A stretch of DNA of 64,000 nucleotides, taken from NCBI RefSeq assembly GCF_031458235.1, contig NZ_JAVDYB010000001.1, forward strand, positions 4,760,001 through 4,824,000, read 5' to 3'. Positions within the stretch are counted from its first letter, which is position 1. Each line of letters opens with the position of its first letter. Below the pieces are notes generated by a model. It did no database searches. It had not been told where the DNA came from and worked only from the letters and a program-made list of their open reading frames with translations. The position numbers were made by a program, and so were the translations under genes. This document shows, one piece after another, positions 33,973-41,591 of the stretch. This DNA comes from Catenuloplanes atrovinosus. GTDB lineage: Bacteria; Actinomycetota; Actinomycetes; Mycobacteriales; Micromonosporaceae.

Positions 33973-34655
33973 CCAGCGATCCCGACCAGATCCGCGCCGA
34001 GATCGAACGTACCCGCGCCGGCCTCAGCTCCGACGTGGACGCGCTCGCGTACAAGGCGAGCCCCACCCGCATCGTCGAGGAGCGCAAGCAGCGCGTGCGT
34101 GACGCGCTCCGTAGCACCCGGGAGAAGATCATGGGAACCGCCTCCAACACCGGCTCGGCCGTGAGCGGCAAGACCTCGGACGCCGCGCACGCGGTGTCGA
34201 GCACCGCGTCCGGCGCCGCGCAGACCGTCTCGGACAAGGCCTCGGGTGCCGCGCACGCGGTGTCGGAGAAGGCGTCCGACGCGGCGGACGCGATCCGTCA
34301 GGCCCCGGCCGTCGCCCGCGCGAAGACCGAGGGCAACCCGCTCGCCGCCGGCCTGATCGCGTTCGGCGCCGGCTGGCTGATCTCCTCGCTGCTCCCGCCC
34401 ACCCAGAAGGAACGCGAGCTGGCCGCCAGCGCGAAGGCCGCGGTCCAGGAGAACAAGGAGACGCTGGTCCAGGAGGCGAAGCAGCTCGCCGGTGAGCTGC
34501 AGGAGAACCTGCGCGGCCCCGCCGAGGAGGCGGCCGGCCGGCTCAAGGAGACCGCGACCGACGCGGCCGAGACCGTGCGCGGCGAGGGCCGCTCCGCGGC
34601 CGACGGCGTCAAGCAGCGCGCCGCGGAGGCCCGCGAGGAGGTCCGCTCCTCCTGA
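33969..34655 (+). CDS. DUF3618-family protein with Ala/Ser repeat region
   Basis: 228 residues, ATG at 33969 (ATGA overlap). The N-terminal DUF3618 segment DPDQIRAEIERTRAGLSSDV is intact. A run of degenerate 11-residue helical repeats follows (SDAAHAVSSTASGAAQTVSD and similar), as in LEA-like amphipathic helices. Then comes a membrane helix, PLAAGLIAFGAGWLISSLLP, and a charged helical tail. It ends the three-gene operon, and a strong hairpin follows 25 bases later. The LEA-like repeats fit a desiccation or osmotic stress role, which is inference. Confidence 0.87.
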   Translation: MTSDPDQIRAEIERTRAGLSSDVDALAYKASPTRIVEERKQRVRDALRSTREKIMGTASNTGSAVSGKTSDAAHAVSSTASGAAQTVSDKASGAAHAVSEKASDAADAIRQAPAVARAKTEGNPLAAGLIAFGAGWLISSLLPPTQKERELAASAKAAVQENKETLVQEAKQLAGELQENLRGPAEEAAGRLKETATDAAETVRGEGRSAADGVKQRAAEAREEVRSS

Positions 34656-34679
34656 GCGTCACAGCAAGGCAGCACCCCG

Positions 34680-34710
34680 GGAGCGCCGGTCCACGTCGGA
34701 CCGGCGCTCC
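34680..34710 (+). terminator. Terminator-like hairpin after the DUF3618 operon
   Basis: GGAGCGCCGGTCC and GGACCGGCGCTCC form a perfect 13-bp stem with a 5-nt loop, 24 bases after the stop at 34655. The 19-bp repeat array begins directly behind it. Confidence 0.75.
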
Positions 34711-34712
34711 TC

Positions 34713-34826
34713 CGCGTCGCGCCGCCGGAAACGCGTCGCGCCACCGGAAACACGTCGCGCCGCCGGAAACACGTCGCGCCGCCGGAAACACGTCGCGCCG
34801 CCGGAAACACGTCGCGCCGCCGGAAA
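34713..34826. repeat. Six tandem copies of a 19-bp unit
   Basis: Six head-to-tail copies of CACGTCGCGCCGCCGGAAA: 34713-34731, 34732-34750 (one internal change), then four copies identical to 34826, and a partial seventh. The first two begin CGCGTC instead of CACGTC. The array is intergenic, directly after a terminator hairpin. There are no spacers, so it is not CRISPR. The copy number is likely to vary between strains. Confidence 0.95.
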
Positions 34827-34996
34827 CGCGTCGGCCGTCCGGTCACACAACCGACACCGAGGAGCCGAGCCGGGGCCCTCCGAATGTGCGAGGCTTTCCG
34901 CAGGGCCGGAAGCCGCCGGGGGGCGGCACGGCACCCGGATACCGCACGCGTCCCGCACGGCCGAGGACGGGCGGGTCGCGAGCGTCTCCCAGGGGG

Positions 34997-35614
34997 ATGG
35001 AGACCTCAGTGACCAGGTTGGACGGATCGACACAGGACATCGGAGCGCTCGTCACGGCCGCGTCCCGGGGGGACACGCGGGCCTGGGACACGATCGTGGC
35101 CCGGTACGGCGGACTGGTGACCGCGGTGTGCCGGCAGTGGCGGCTGAGCGACGCCGACACCGCCGACGTGAGCCAGACCGTCTGGCTGCGCCTGTTCGAG
35201 CAGTTGGACCGGCTGCGTGACCCGCGGGCGCTGCCCGCGTGGCTGCTGACCACCACCCGGCGCGAGTGCCACCACGTGCACCGGGCCGCCAAGCGCGAGC
35301 TGCCCGGCGCGATCGCCGCGCGGCTGGAGGGGCAGGCGGACGCCACCGCCGCCTCGATCGACGACGGCCTGCTGCGCCGGGAGCGCCGCGCGGCCGTGCG
35401 CGCCGCGTTCGACGAACTGCCGCCGCACTGCCGTGAGCTGCTGGAGTTGCTGCTCAGTGACCCGCCCACGCCGTACGGGGAGATCAGCGCCCGGCTCGGC
35501 GTGCCGTGCGGCGGCATCGGGCCGAACCGCGCCCGCTGCCTGGACCGGATGCGGCGCAATCCCCGGTTCCGCGCGTTCATGACCGAGCCGGCCGGGCCGC
35601 CCCGGAGCCGATGA
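34997..35614 (+). CDS. Sigma-70 family (ECF-like) RNA polymerase sigma factor
   Basis: About 205 residues from ATG 34997; GTG 35009 (201 residues) has the better-spaced GGAG and may be the true start. Region 2 is WDTIVARYGGLVTAVCRQWR, SDADTADVSQTVWLRLFEQL and DPRALPAWLLTTTRRECHHV. Region 4 is FDELPPHCRELLELLLSDPP then YGEISARLGVPCGGIGPNRA. No anti-sigma gene or C-terminal extension is adjacent. It is of the type abundant in Micromonosporaceae, and the regulon cannot be read. It lies downstream of the 19-bp array and upstream of the sugar operon. Confidence 0.9.
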   Translation: METSVTRLDGSTQDIGALVTAASRGDTRAWDTIVARYGGLVTAVCRQWRLSDADTADVSQTVWLRLFEQLDRLRDPRALPAWLLTTTRRECHHVHRAAKRELPGAIAARLEGQADATAASIDDGLLRRERRAAVRAAFDELPPHCRELLELLLSDPPTPYGEISARLGVPCGGIGPNRARCLDRMRRNPRFRAFMTEPAGPPRSR

Positions 35615-35778
35615 CAGCTAGTGATGCCGCCCCTGCGCGCGCCAGACCTCGTCCCGGTCACCGGGCGAGGGGCCCTCGACCACGGGGCGGGGATCGAGGG
35701 TCAGGCGGGGGCCGCCGATCGGGCGGCGGCCCCCGTCGCATTAACCCACATCACTGGCGTTCATCGACGTCCCCCCAT

Positions 35779-35807
35779 TGACTTTGCTCATTGTGAGCGC
35801 TAACACT
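35779..35807 (+). promoter_or_regulatory. Promoter with overlapping LacI-family operator
   Basis: TTGACT (35779-35784), 17 bp and TAACAC (35802-35807) form a sigma-A-type promoter. TGTGAGCGCTAACA (35793-35806), a near-palindrome around the central GCGC with the typical LacI-family core, overlaps the spacer and -10. Binding of a repressor would block the promoter. No lacI-type gene is in the window, so the regulator is elsewhere. Confidence 0.75.
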
Positions 35808-35858
35808 CTTCCCACACGTAACGCACCCGACATACGCGAGTACGAGGGGATGCGATCC

Positions 35859-37148
35859 ATGAACCGTCGTCAGGTGCTGCTCGGCGCCGCCGCGGTGATG
35901 GGCGCCGCCGCGTGCGGCGCACCGTCCGGCAACGACCGGCTGCGCTACTGGAACCTCTTCGGCGGCGGCGACGGCGTGCGCATGGTCGAGCTGATCGACG
36001 CGTTCGCCGCGAGCCGTCCGGACCTGGACGTCAAGGCCTCCACGCTGACCTGGGGCCCGCCGTACTACACGAAGCTGTCGATGGCCGCGGCCGGCGGGCG
36101 CGCGCCGGACGTGGCGATCCTGCACCTGGCCCGGCTGTCCAGCTTCGCGCCCGGCCGGCTGCTCGACCCGTTCCCGCAGGAGCTGCTCACCGCGGCCGGG
36201 ATCACGCCGGACCGGTTCCTGCCGGCGATCTGGGACCGGTGCGTGGTGGACGGGCAGGTCTACGCCATCCCGCTGGACACCCATCCGTTCGTCATGTACT
36301 ACAACACCGAGCTGTGCCGGCGGCTGGGGCTGATCGGCGCCGGCGGCGACCTGGTCCCGCTGCGCGGCGCGGACGACCTGGTGGCCGCGTGGTCCGAGGC
36401 GCGGAAGCTCACCGGCGGGTACGGCCTGGTGCTGGACACCTTCGGCGTCTCCCCGTGGCGGCTGTGGTGGACGCTCTACCGCCAGCTCGACGGCGACCTG
36501 CTCACCGAGGACGCCACCGCGCTGGTCATCGACGACGCGAAGGCGCTGCAGGCGCTGGACTTCATGCGCCGGCTCTCCGTCACCGACGCGGTCGCGCCCG
36601 GCCAGATGCTGCTCTCCGGCGCGGTCGCGCTGTTCGGCAGCGGCAAGGCCGCGTTCCTGTTCAACGGCGAGTGGGAGGTCACCACCTTCCAGACGCAGAA
36701 GACGCCGTTCTCGATGGTGCCGTTCCCGGAGGTCTTCCCCGGCACCAGCACGGACGGCATCGCGCGCACCCAGGCCGACTGCCACACCTTCGTGCTGCCG
36801 CACCAGCGGGGGCGCACGGCGGAGGGCAGCCGGGCCGCGCTCGACTACGTGCGGTTCATGCTCGACCGCAGCGTGGACTGGGCCGAGGGCGGGCACGTGC
36901 CGGCCTGGCTGCCGGCCACGCGCAGCGCGGAGTACCTGGCGCTGGACCCGCAGTCGCGCTACCGGGACGCGGCCGCGACCGCACAGCTCGATCCGCCGGC
37001 CTGGTTCAGCGGCTCGGCGTCCAACATGGAGACCCTGGCCGGATCGGCGTTCGGCGCGGTGCAGGCCGGCACGCTCACCCCGGAGGCGGGGCTGGCCCGG
37101 TTCAAGGCCGACATGCAGCGCCTCATCGACACGCCCGCACCGGTCTAG
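35859..37148 (+). CDS. Sugar ABC transporter substrate-binding lipoprotein
   Basis: 429 residues, ATG at 35859 (GAGGGG nine bases upstream favours it over ATG 35850). The signal peptide NRRQVLLGAAAVMGAAAC has a twin-Arg and a lipobox with Cys near residue 19, so it is an exported, lipidated extracellular binding protein. The mature part is a family 1 (MalE-like) solute-binding fold: LRYWNLFGGGDGVRMVELID, WGPPYYTKLSMAAAGGRAPD, IPLDTHPFVMYYNTEL and KAAFLFNGEWEVTTFQ. It is first in a five-gene operon with two permeases, a GH51 arabinofuranosidase and an SGNH hydrolase, so arabinose-containing oligosaccharides are the probable ligand. Confidence 0.93.
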   Translation: MNRRQVLLGAAAVMGAAACGAPSGNDRLRYWNLFGGGDGVRMVELIDAFAASRPDLDVKASTLTWGPPYYTKLSMAAAGGRAPDVAILHLARLSSFAPGRLLDPFPQELLTAAGITPDRFLPAIWDRCVVDGQVYAIPLDTHPFVMYYNTELCRRLGLIGAGGDLVPLRGADDLVAAWSEARKLTGGYGLVLDTFGVSPWRLWWTLYRQLDGDLLTEDATALVIDDAKALQALDFMRRLSVTDAVAPGQMLLSGAVALFGSGKAAFLFNGEWEVTTFQTQKTPFSMVPFPEVFPGTSTDGIARTQADCHTFVLPHQRGRTAEGSRAALDYVRFMLDRSVDWAEGGHVPAWLPATRSAEYLALDPQSRYRDAAATAQLDPPAWFSGSASNMETLAGSAFGAVQAGTLTPEAGLARFKADMQRLIDTPAPV

Positions 37149-37159
37149 GGAGGCAACCG

Positions 37160-38080
37160 ATGGCCGTGGAGACGGTTGACACGCCGGTGCGGGACACGGT
37201 TCCCACGCCGGCACGCGGGGAACGATCACTCACCGGGCTCTGGTTCGCGCTCCCGTTCCTGGTGATCTACGCGGTCTTCATGATCTGGCCGATCCTGGCC
37301 GGGCTGTGGAGCAGCCTGTTCAACACCAGCCTGGCCGGCGGCGACGTCGAGTTCCTGGGGCTGTCCAACTACGCGGAGCTGGCCCGGGACGGCGCGGTCT
37401 GGGACTCGCTGTGGAACACGATCTACTTCACGCTGCTCAGCACGCCGCCGCTGGTGCTCGTCGGGCTGGTCATGGCGCTGCTGGCGCACCGCGCACGGCG
37501 TACCGGCTGGTTGTTGCGGTTCTCGTTCTTCATGCCGTTCCTGCTGCCGGTCACCGTGGTCGCGCTGATCTGGCTGTGGATCTACCAGGCCGACTTCGGG
37601 CTGCTCAACGCCGCGGTGCAGTGGTTCGGCGGCGGCCGGGTCGCGTGGATCAACGATGAGCGGACCGCGATGTGGGCGGTGGTGATCTGCACGCTCTGGT
37701 GGACGGTCGGCTTCAACTTCCTGCTCTACCTGGCCGCGCTGCAGGGCATCCCGCGGGAGCTGCACGAGTCGGCCGCGGTGGACGGCGCGAGCCCGCGCCA
37801 GCGGCTGTGGCGAATCACGCTGCCGCTGCTGCGCCGCACCACCGGGCTGATCCTGGTGCTGCAACTGATCGCGTCGCTGAAGATCTTCGACCAGGTGTAC
37901 CTGCTGAACGAGGGCGCGGCGGCGCCGATCACCCGGCCGCTGATCCAGTACGTGTACGAGCAGGGCTTCACCTCGTACCGGATCGGCTACGCGAGCGCGA
38001 TCTCGTACCTCCTCTTCCTGATCATCATGCTGGTGGCCTTCGCCCAGTTCAAGATCTTCCCGGCCGGGAGGGACGACTGA
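37160..38080 (+). CDS. Carbohydrate ABC transporter permease (MalF/UgpA type)
   Basis: 306 residues, ATG at 37160 with GGGAGG upstream. It has six predicted membrane helices; the first is LWFALPFLVIYAVFMIWPIL and the last SYLLFLIIMLVAFAQFKIF. The EAA loop reads ESAAVDGASPRQRLWRITLP, the site that docks the ATPase. It is typical CUT1 permease 1 length. Overlap TGATG with the second permease gives translational coupling. No ATPase gene is in the operon, so a shared MsiK-type ATPase encoded elsewhere is expected, as in other actinomycete CUT1 systems. Confidence 0.94.
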   Translation: MAVETVDTPVRDTVPTPARGERSLTGLWFALPFLVIYAVFMIWPILAGLWSSLFNTSLAGGDVEFLGLSNYAELARDGAVWDSLWNTIYFTLLSTPPLVLVGLVMALLAHRARRTGWLLRFSFFMPFLLPVTVVALIWLWIYQADFGLLNAAVQWFGGGRVAWINDERTAMWAVVICTLWWTVGFNFLLYLAALQGIPRELHESAAVDGASPRQRLWRITLPLLRRTTGLILVLQLIASLKIFDQVYLLNEGAAAPITRPLIQYVYEQGFTSYRIGYASAISYLLFLIIMLVAFAQFKIFPAGRDD

Positions 38081-38892
38081 TGCGCACCCGTCTACCGCTC
38101 TCACTCCTCGGGGTCGCGGTGGCGATCCTCTGGCTCATCCCGCTGGCCTGGGCGATCGACACGTCGATCAAGCCGGAGGGGGAGACCACGCGGGTCCCGG
38201 TCACCTGGATCCCGGACGTGTTCACGCTGGACGCCTACCGGGACGTCTTCACCGCCAGCGACGTGCCGCTCTGGCTGCTCAACAGCCTGGTGGTGGCGAC
38301 CGGCGTGACCGTGCTGACGCTGGCCGCGGCCAGTCTCGCCGCGTACGGCTTCTCCCGGCTGGACTTCCCCGGCAAGAACTGGCTGTTCGCGCTGATCCTG
38401 GCCGGCATCATGGTGCCGCCGCAGGCGCTGATCGTGCCGCTGTTCCACCAGATGCAGTCGCTCGGGCTGATCGACACGTACTGGGGCATCATCCTGCCGC
38501 AGCTGGCCGCGCCGGTCATCGTCTTCATCCTGAAGAAGTTCTTCGACGGCCTCCCGCGCGAGTACGAGCAGGCCGCGGCGCTGGACGGCGCGAGCCGGCT
38601 GCGGATGTTCTGGAGCGTGGTGCTGCCGATGTCCCGGCCGGTGCTGGCCGCGGTCGGCGTGTTCACGTTCGTCGGCGCGTGGAACAACTTCCTGTGGCCG
38701 TTCATCGTGATCAGCGACCCGGACCTGATGACCGTGCCGGTCGGGCTCGGCACCGTGCAGAGCTCCTACGGCCTGCGGTACGCGGAGGTCATGGCGTCCG
38801 CCGTGATCGGCGGCCTCCCCCTGGTCGTCGTCTACGCGTTCCTGCAACGGCACGTCATCCGCGGCGTCGGCGACGCCGGACTCAAAGGTTAG
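38080..38892 (+). CDS. Carbohydrate ABC transporter permease (MalG/UgpE type)
   Basis: 270 residues, ATG at 38080. The second CUT1 permease has LSLLGVAVAILWLIPLAWAI as its first helix, the characteristic IDTSIKPEGE loop, MVPPQALIVPLFHQMQSLGL and the EAA loop EQAAALDGASRLRMFWSVVL. Six membrane helices are predicted. It pairs with the preceding permease to form the heterodimeric channel for the operon's binding protein. It stops 12 bases before the arabinofuranosidase start. Confidence 0.94.
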   Translation: MRTRLPLSLLGVAVAILWLIPLAWAIDTSIKPEGETTRVPVTWIPDVFTLDAYRDVFTASDVPLWLLNSLVVATGVTVLTLAAASLAAYGFSRLDFPGKNWLFALILAGIMVPPQALIVPLFHQMQSLGLIDTYWGIILPQLAAPVIVFILKKFFDGLPREYEQAAALDGASRLRMFWSVVLPMSRPVLAAVGVFTFVGAWNNFLWPFIVISDPDLMTVPVGLGTVQSSYGLRYAEVMASAVIGGLPLVVVYAFLQRHVIRGVGDAGLKG

Positions 38893-38904
38893 GAGTCTTC
38901 CGAA

Positions 38905-40404
38905 GTGCAGCACGCGACAGTCACGCTCGACCCCGCGTTCACCGTGGCCCCGGTGCGCCGGCGCACGTTCGGCTCGTTCGTCGAGCACCTCGGCCGCTGC
39001 GTCTACACCGGCATCTTCGAGCCCGGCCACCCCGCCGCGGACGCGGACGGCCTCCGCCAGGACGTGCTCGCGCTGGTCCGGGAGCTGGGCGTGTCCATGG
39101 TCCGCTACCCGGGCGGCAACTTCGTCTCCGGTTACCGCTGGGAGGACGGCGTCGGGCCGCTGGACCGGCGGCCACGCCGGCCCGACCTGGCCTGGCACAC
39201 GATCGAGACGAACCGGTTCGGCACGGACGAGTTCCTGCGCTGGTGCGGGCGGGCCGGCGTGGAGCCGATGATGGCGGTCAACCTGGGCACCCGTGGCGTG
39301 GCCGAGGCCGTCGACCTGCTCGAGTACACCAACCACCCGGGCGGTACGCACTTCTCCGACCTGCGCGCGGCCAACGGCAACCCGAAGCCGTACGACGTGC
39401 GGCTCTGGTGCCTCGGCAACGAGCTGGACGGGCCGTGGCAGGTCGGGTTCAAGACCGCCCGGGAGTACGGCCGGCTCGCCGCGCAGACCGCGCGCGCCAT
39501 GCGCATGCTCGACCCGAACCTGACGTTCGTGGCCGTGGGCAGCTCCGGCTCCGGCATGCCCGAGTTCGGCGCGTGGGAGGCGGAGGTGCTCGCCGAGACG
39601 TACGAGGAGGTCGACCTGATCTCCGCGCACGCCTACTACGAGGAGGTGGACGGCGACCTCGGCTCGTTCCTGGCGTCCAACCTGGACATGGAGCACGTGA
39701 TCCGCGCGGTCACCGCCACCGCGGACCACGTCGGCGCGCGGCTGAAGTCCACCAAGCGGATCGGCATATCGTTCGACGAGTGGAACGTCTGGTACCTCAG
39801 CCGCTTCCAGAACCAGCCGCCGCCCACCACCTGGGAGACCGCGCCGCGCCAGCTCGAGGACGTCTACCACGTGGCGGACGCGGTCGTGGTCGGCAGCCTG
39901 CTCATCTCGCTGCTGCGGCACAGCGACCGGGTCGAGGCCGCGGCGCAGGCCCAACTGGTCAACGTGATCGGCCCGATCTTCACCGAACCGGGCGGGCGCG
40001 CCTGGCGGCAGACGATCTTCCACCCGTTCGCGCAGGCCTCCGCGCTGGCCCGCGGCACCGTGCTGCGCGTCGCCGTGGACTCGCCGGTCTACCAGACGCC
40101 GAAGTACGGCGACGCGCCGCTGGTCGACGCGGTCGCCACCCGGGACGACGACACCGGCGAGGTGGCGCTGTTCGTGGTCAACCGGTCGATCGACCACCCG
40201 GTCCGGCTGACCATCGGCACCCGCGCGTTCGACCGCGACCTGACCATCGGCGCCGCCACCGTGCTGGCCGACGACGACGTCTACGCGACCAACACCGCGG
40301 ACGCGCCGGACCGGGTGGCGCCGCGCCCGCACCCCGGCGTCACGCCCGGCTCGCTCGACGTGGTCCTCCCGCCGGTGTCCTGGAACGTGGTCCCGCTGTC
40401 CTGA
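38905..40404 (+). CDS. GH51 alpha-L-arabinofuranosidase
   Basis: 499 residues, GTG at 38905 with TAGGAG upstream. The GH51 (beta/alpha)8 barrel shows FGSFVEHLGRCVYTGIFEPG, VRYPGGNFVSGYRWEDGVG, WCLGNELDGPWQVG (acid/base Glu) and GISFDEWNVWY (nucleophile Glu), plus the C-terminal jelly-roll domain. There is no signal peptide, so it is cytosolic and acts on arabinosides after import by the upstream transporter. It releases L-arabinose from non-reducing ends of arabinan and arabinoxylan oligosaccharides with retention. Last-but-one gene of the LacI-operator-controlled operon. Confidence 0.97.
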   Translation: MQHATVTLDPAFTVAPVRRRTFGSFVEHLGRCVYTGIFEPGHPAADADGLRQDVLALVRELGVSMVRYPGGNFVSGYRWEDGVGPLDRRPRRPDLAWHTIETNRFGTDEFLRWCGRAGVEPMMAVNLGTRGVAEAVDLLEYTNHPGGTHFSDLRAANGNPKPYDVRLWCLGNELDGPWQVGFKTAREYGRLAAQTARAMRMLDPNLTFVAVGSSGSGMPEFGAWEAEVLAETYEEVDLISAHAYYEEVDGDLGSFLASNLDMEHVIRAVTATADHVGARLKSTKRIGISFDEWNVWYLSRFQNQPPPTTWETAPRQLEDVYHVADAVVVGSLLISLLRHSDRVEAAAQAQLVNVIGPIFTEPGGRAWRQTIFHPFAQASALARGTVLRVAVDSPVYQTPKYGDAPLVDAVATRDDDTGEVALFVVNRSIDHPVRLTIGTRAFDRDLTIGAATVLADDDVYATNTADAPDRVAPRPHPGVTPGSLDVVLPPVSWNVVPLS

Positions 40405-40422
40405 GGCGTCTAGTTTTCAGGG

Positions 40423-41565
40423 ATGGACACCGCACTTCTGCGCGGTGCGCTCGAGATCGAGCGCACCGCGCACGGCCTGCTCCCCCACCGGCTGCCCGGG
40501 TGGGCCCGCGCCCAGGCCGACGACCCGCAGCTCGCCATGGTCGAGGCCGAGCCCTCCGGGGTACGGCTCGCGCTGCGCACGGCCGCGACCTGGATCGAGC
40601 TGGACACGCTGCCGCTCCGGTGGAGCTACACCGGCGTGCCGGCCCGCCCGCCCGTCGCCTACGACCTGCTGATCGACGGCGTGCTCGTCGCGCGCGCCGT
40701 GGCGGACGGCGGCGACGACGTGGCGATCGACCTGGCCACCGGCGCGCGCACGCACACCACCGGGCCGGTCGCCACGCTGCGCTTCGACGGGCTGCCGGCC
40801 GGCGAGAAGGACGTGGAGATCTGGCTGCCGCACCGGGAGCGGACCGAGCTGCGCGATCTGCGCGCGGACGCGCCGATCGCGCCGGCCACGGACACCGGGC
40901 GCCGGGTCTGGCTGCACCACGGCAGCTCGATCAGCCACGGCTCGAACGCGGACGGCCCGTCCACCACCTGGCCGGCGCTGGCCGCCCGGGCCGGCGGCGT
41001 CGAGCTGATCAACCTGGGGTTCGGCGGCAACGCGCTGCTCGACCCGTTCACCGCGCGCGTCATCCGGGACACGCCGGCCGACCTGATCAGCGTCAAGATC
41101 GGCATCAACGTGGTGAACGCGGACCTGATGCGGCGGCGGGCGTTCCGGCCCGCGGTGCACGGCTTCCTGGACACGATCCGGGACGGCCACCCGGACGTAC
41201 CGCTGCTGGTGGTGTCGCCCATCCTCTGCCCGATCCACGAGGACACGCCGGGACCGGGCGCGTTCGATCCGGACGCGCTGGCCGAGGGCCGGATCGCGTT
41301 CCGCGCCACCGGGAATCCGGCCGAGGTCGCCGCCGGCCGGCTGACGCTGCGCGTGATCCGCGAGGACCTGGCCCGCGTGGTGGCCTCCCGCGCCGACCCG
41401 CGACTGTCCTACCTGGACGGGCTGGAGCTGTACGGCGAGGCGGACGCCGCGTCGCTGCCGCTGCCGGACCGGCTGCACCCGGACGCGGCGACACACCGGC
41501 TGATCGGCGAGCGCTTCGCCGCGCGCGTCTTCGGGGCCGATCTCTGGCCAACCGGCACAACCTGA
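40423..41565 (+). CDS. SGNH/GDSL hydrolase, probable carbohydrate esterase
   Basis: 380 residues, ATG at 40423, 18 bases after the arabinofuranosidase. The N-terminal 160 residues are a beta-sandwich (LDTLPLRWSYTGVPARPPVA). The SGNH domain follows with block I VWLHHGSSISHGSN (Ser), block II INLGFGGNALLD (Gly), block III SVKIGINVVNADL (Asn) and block V LPDRLHPDAATH (Asp/His). The two-domain form resembles bacterial acetyl-xylan-type esterases that remove acetyl groups from sugars. No signal peptide, so it would act on imported oligosaccharides with the GH51 enzyme. The acyl group and sugar are inferred from the operon. Confidence 0.88.
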   Translation: MDTALLRGALEIERTAHGLLPHRLPGWARAQADDPQLAMVEAEPSGVRLALRTAATWIELDTLPLRWSYTGVPARPPVAYDLLIDGVLVARAVADGGDDVAIDLATGARTHTTGPVATLRFDGLPAGEKDVEIWLPHRERTELRDLRADAPIAPATDTGRRVWLHHGSSISHGSNADGPSTTWPALAARAGGVELINLGFGGNALLDPFTARVIRDTPADLISVKIGINVVNADLMRRRAFRPAVHGFLDTIRDGHPDVPLLVVSPILCPIHEDTPGPGAFDPDALAEGRIAFRATGNPAEVAAGRLTLRVIREDLARVVASRADPRLSYLDGLELYGEADAASLPLPDRLHPDAATHRLIGERFAARVFGADLWPTGTT

Positions 41566-41591
41566 TCGGCGATCCTCGTGTCTATACCGTC

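Noticed and set aside
34713-34826. CRISPR array
   Set aside because: Repeats are only 19 bp, contiguous, with no spacers, and no cas genes are nearby.
38679-41591. A very long plus-strand frame joined to the subtilase reading
   Set aside because: Upstream of GTG 41592 it is only the third-frame shadow of the permease, GH51 and SGNH genes (Arg/Gly/Ala/Pro-rich), so the protein starts at 41592.
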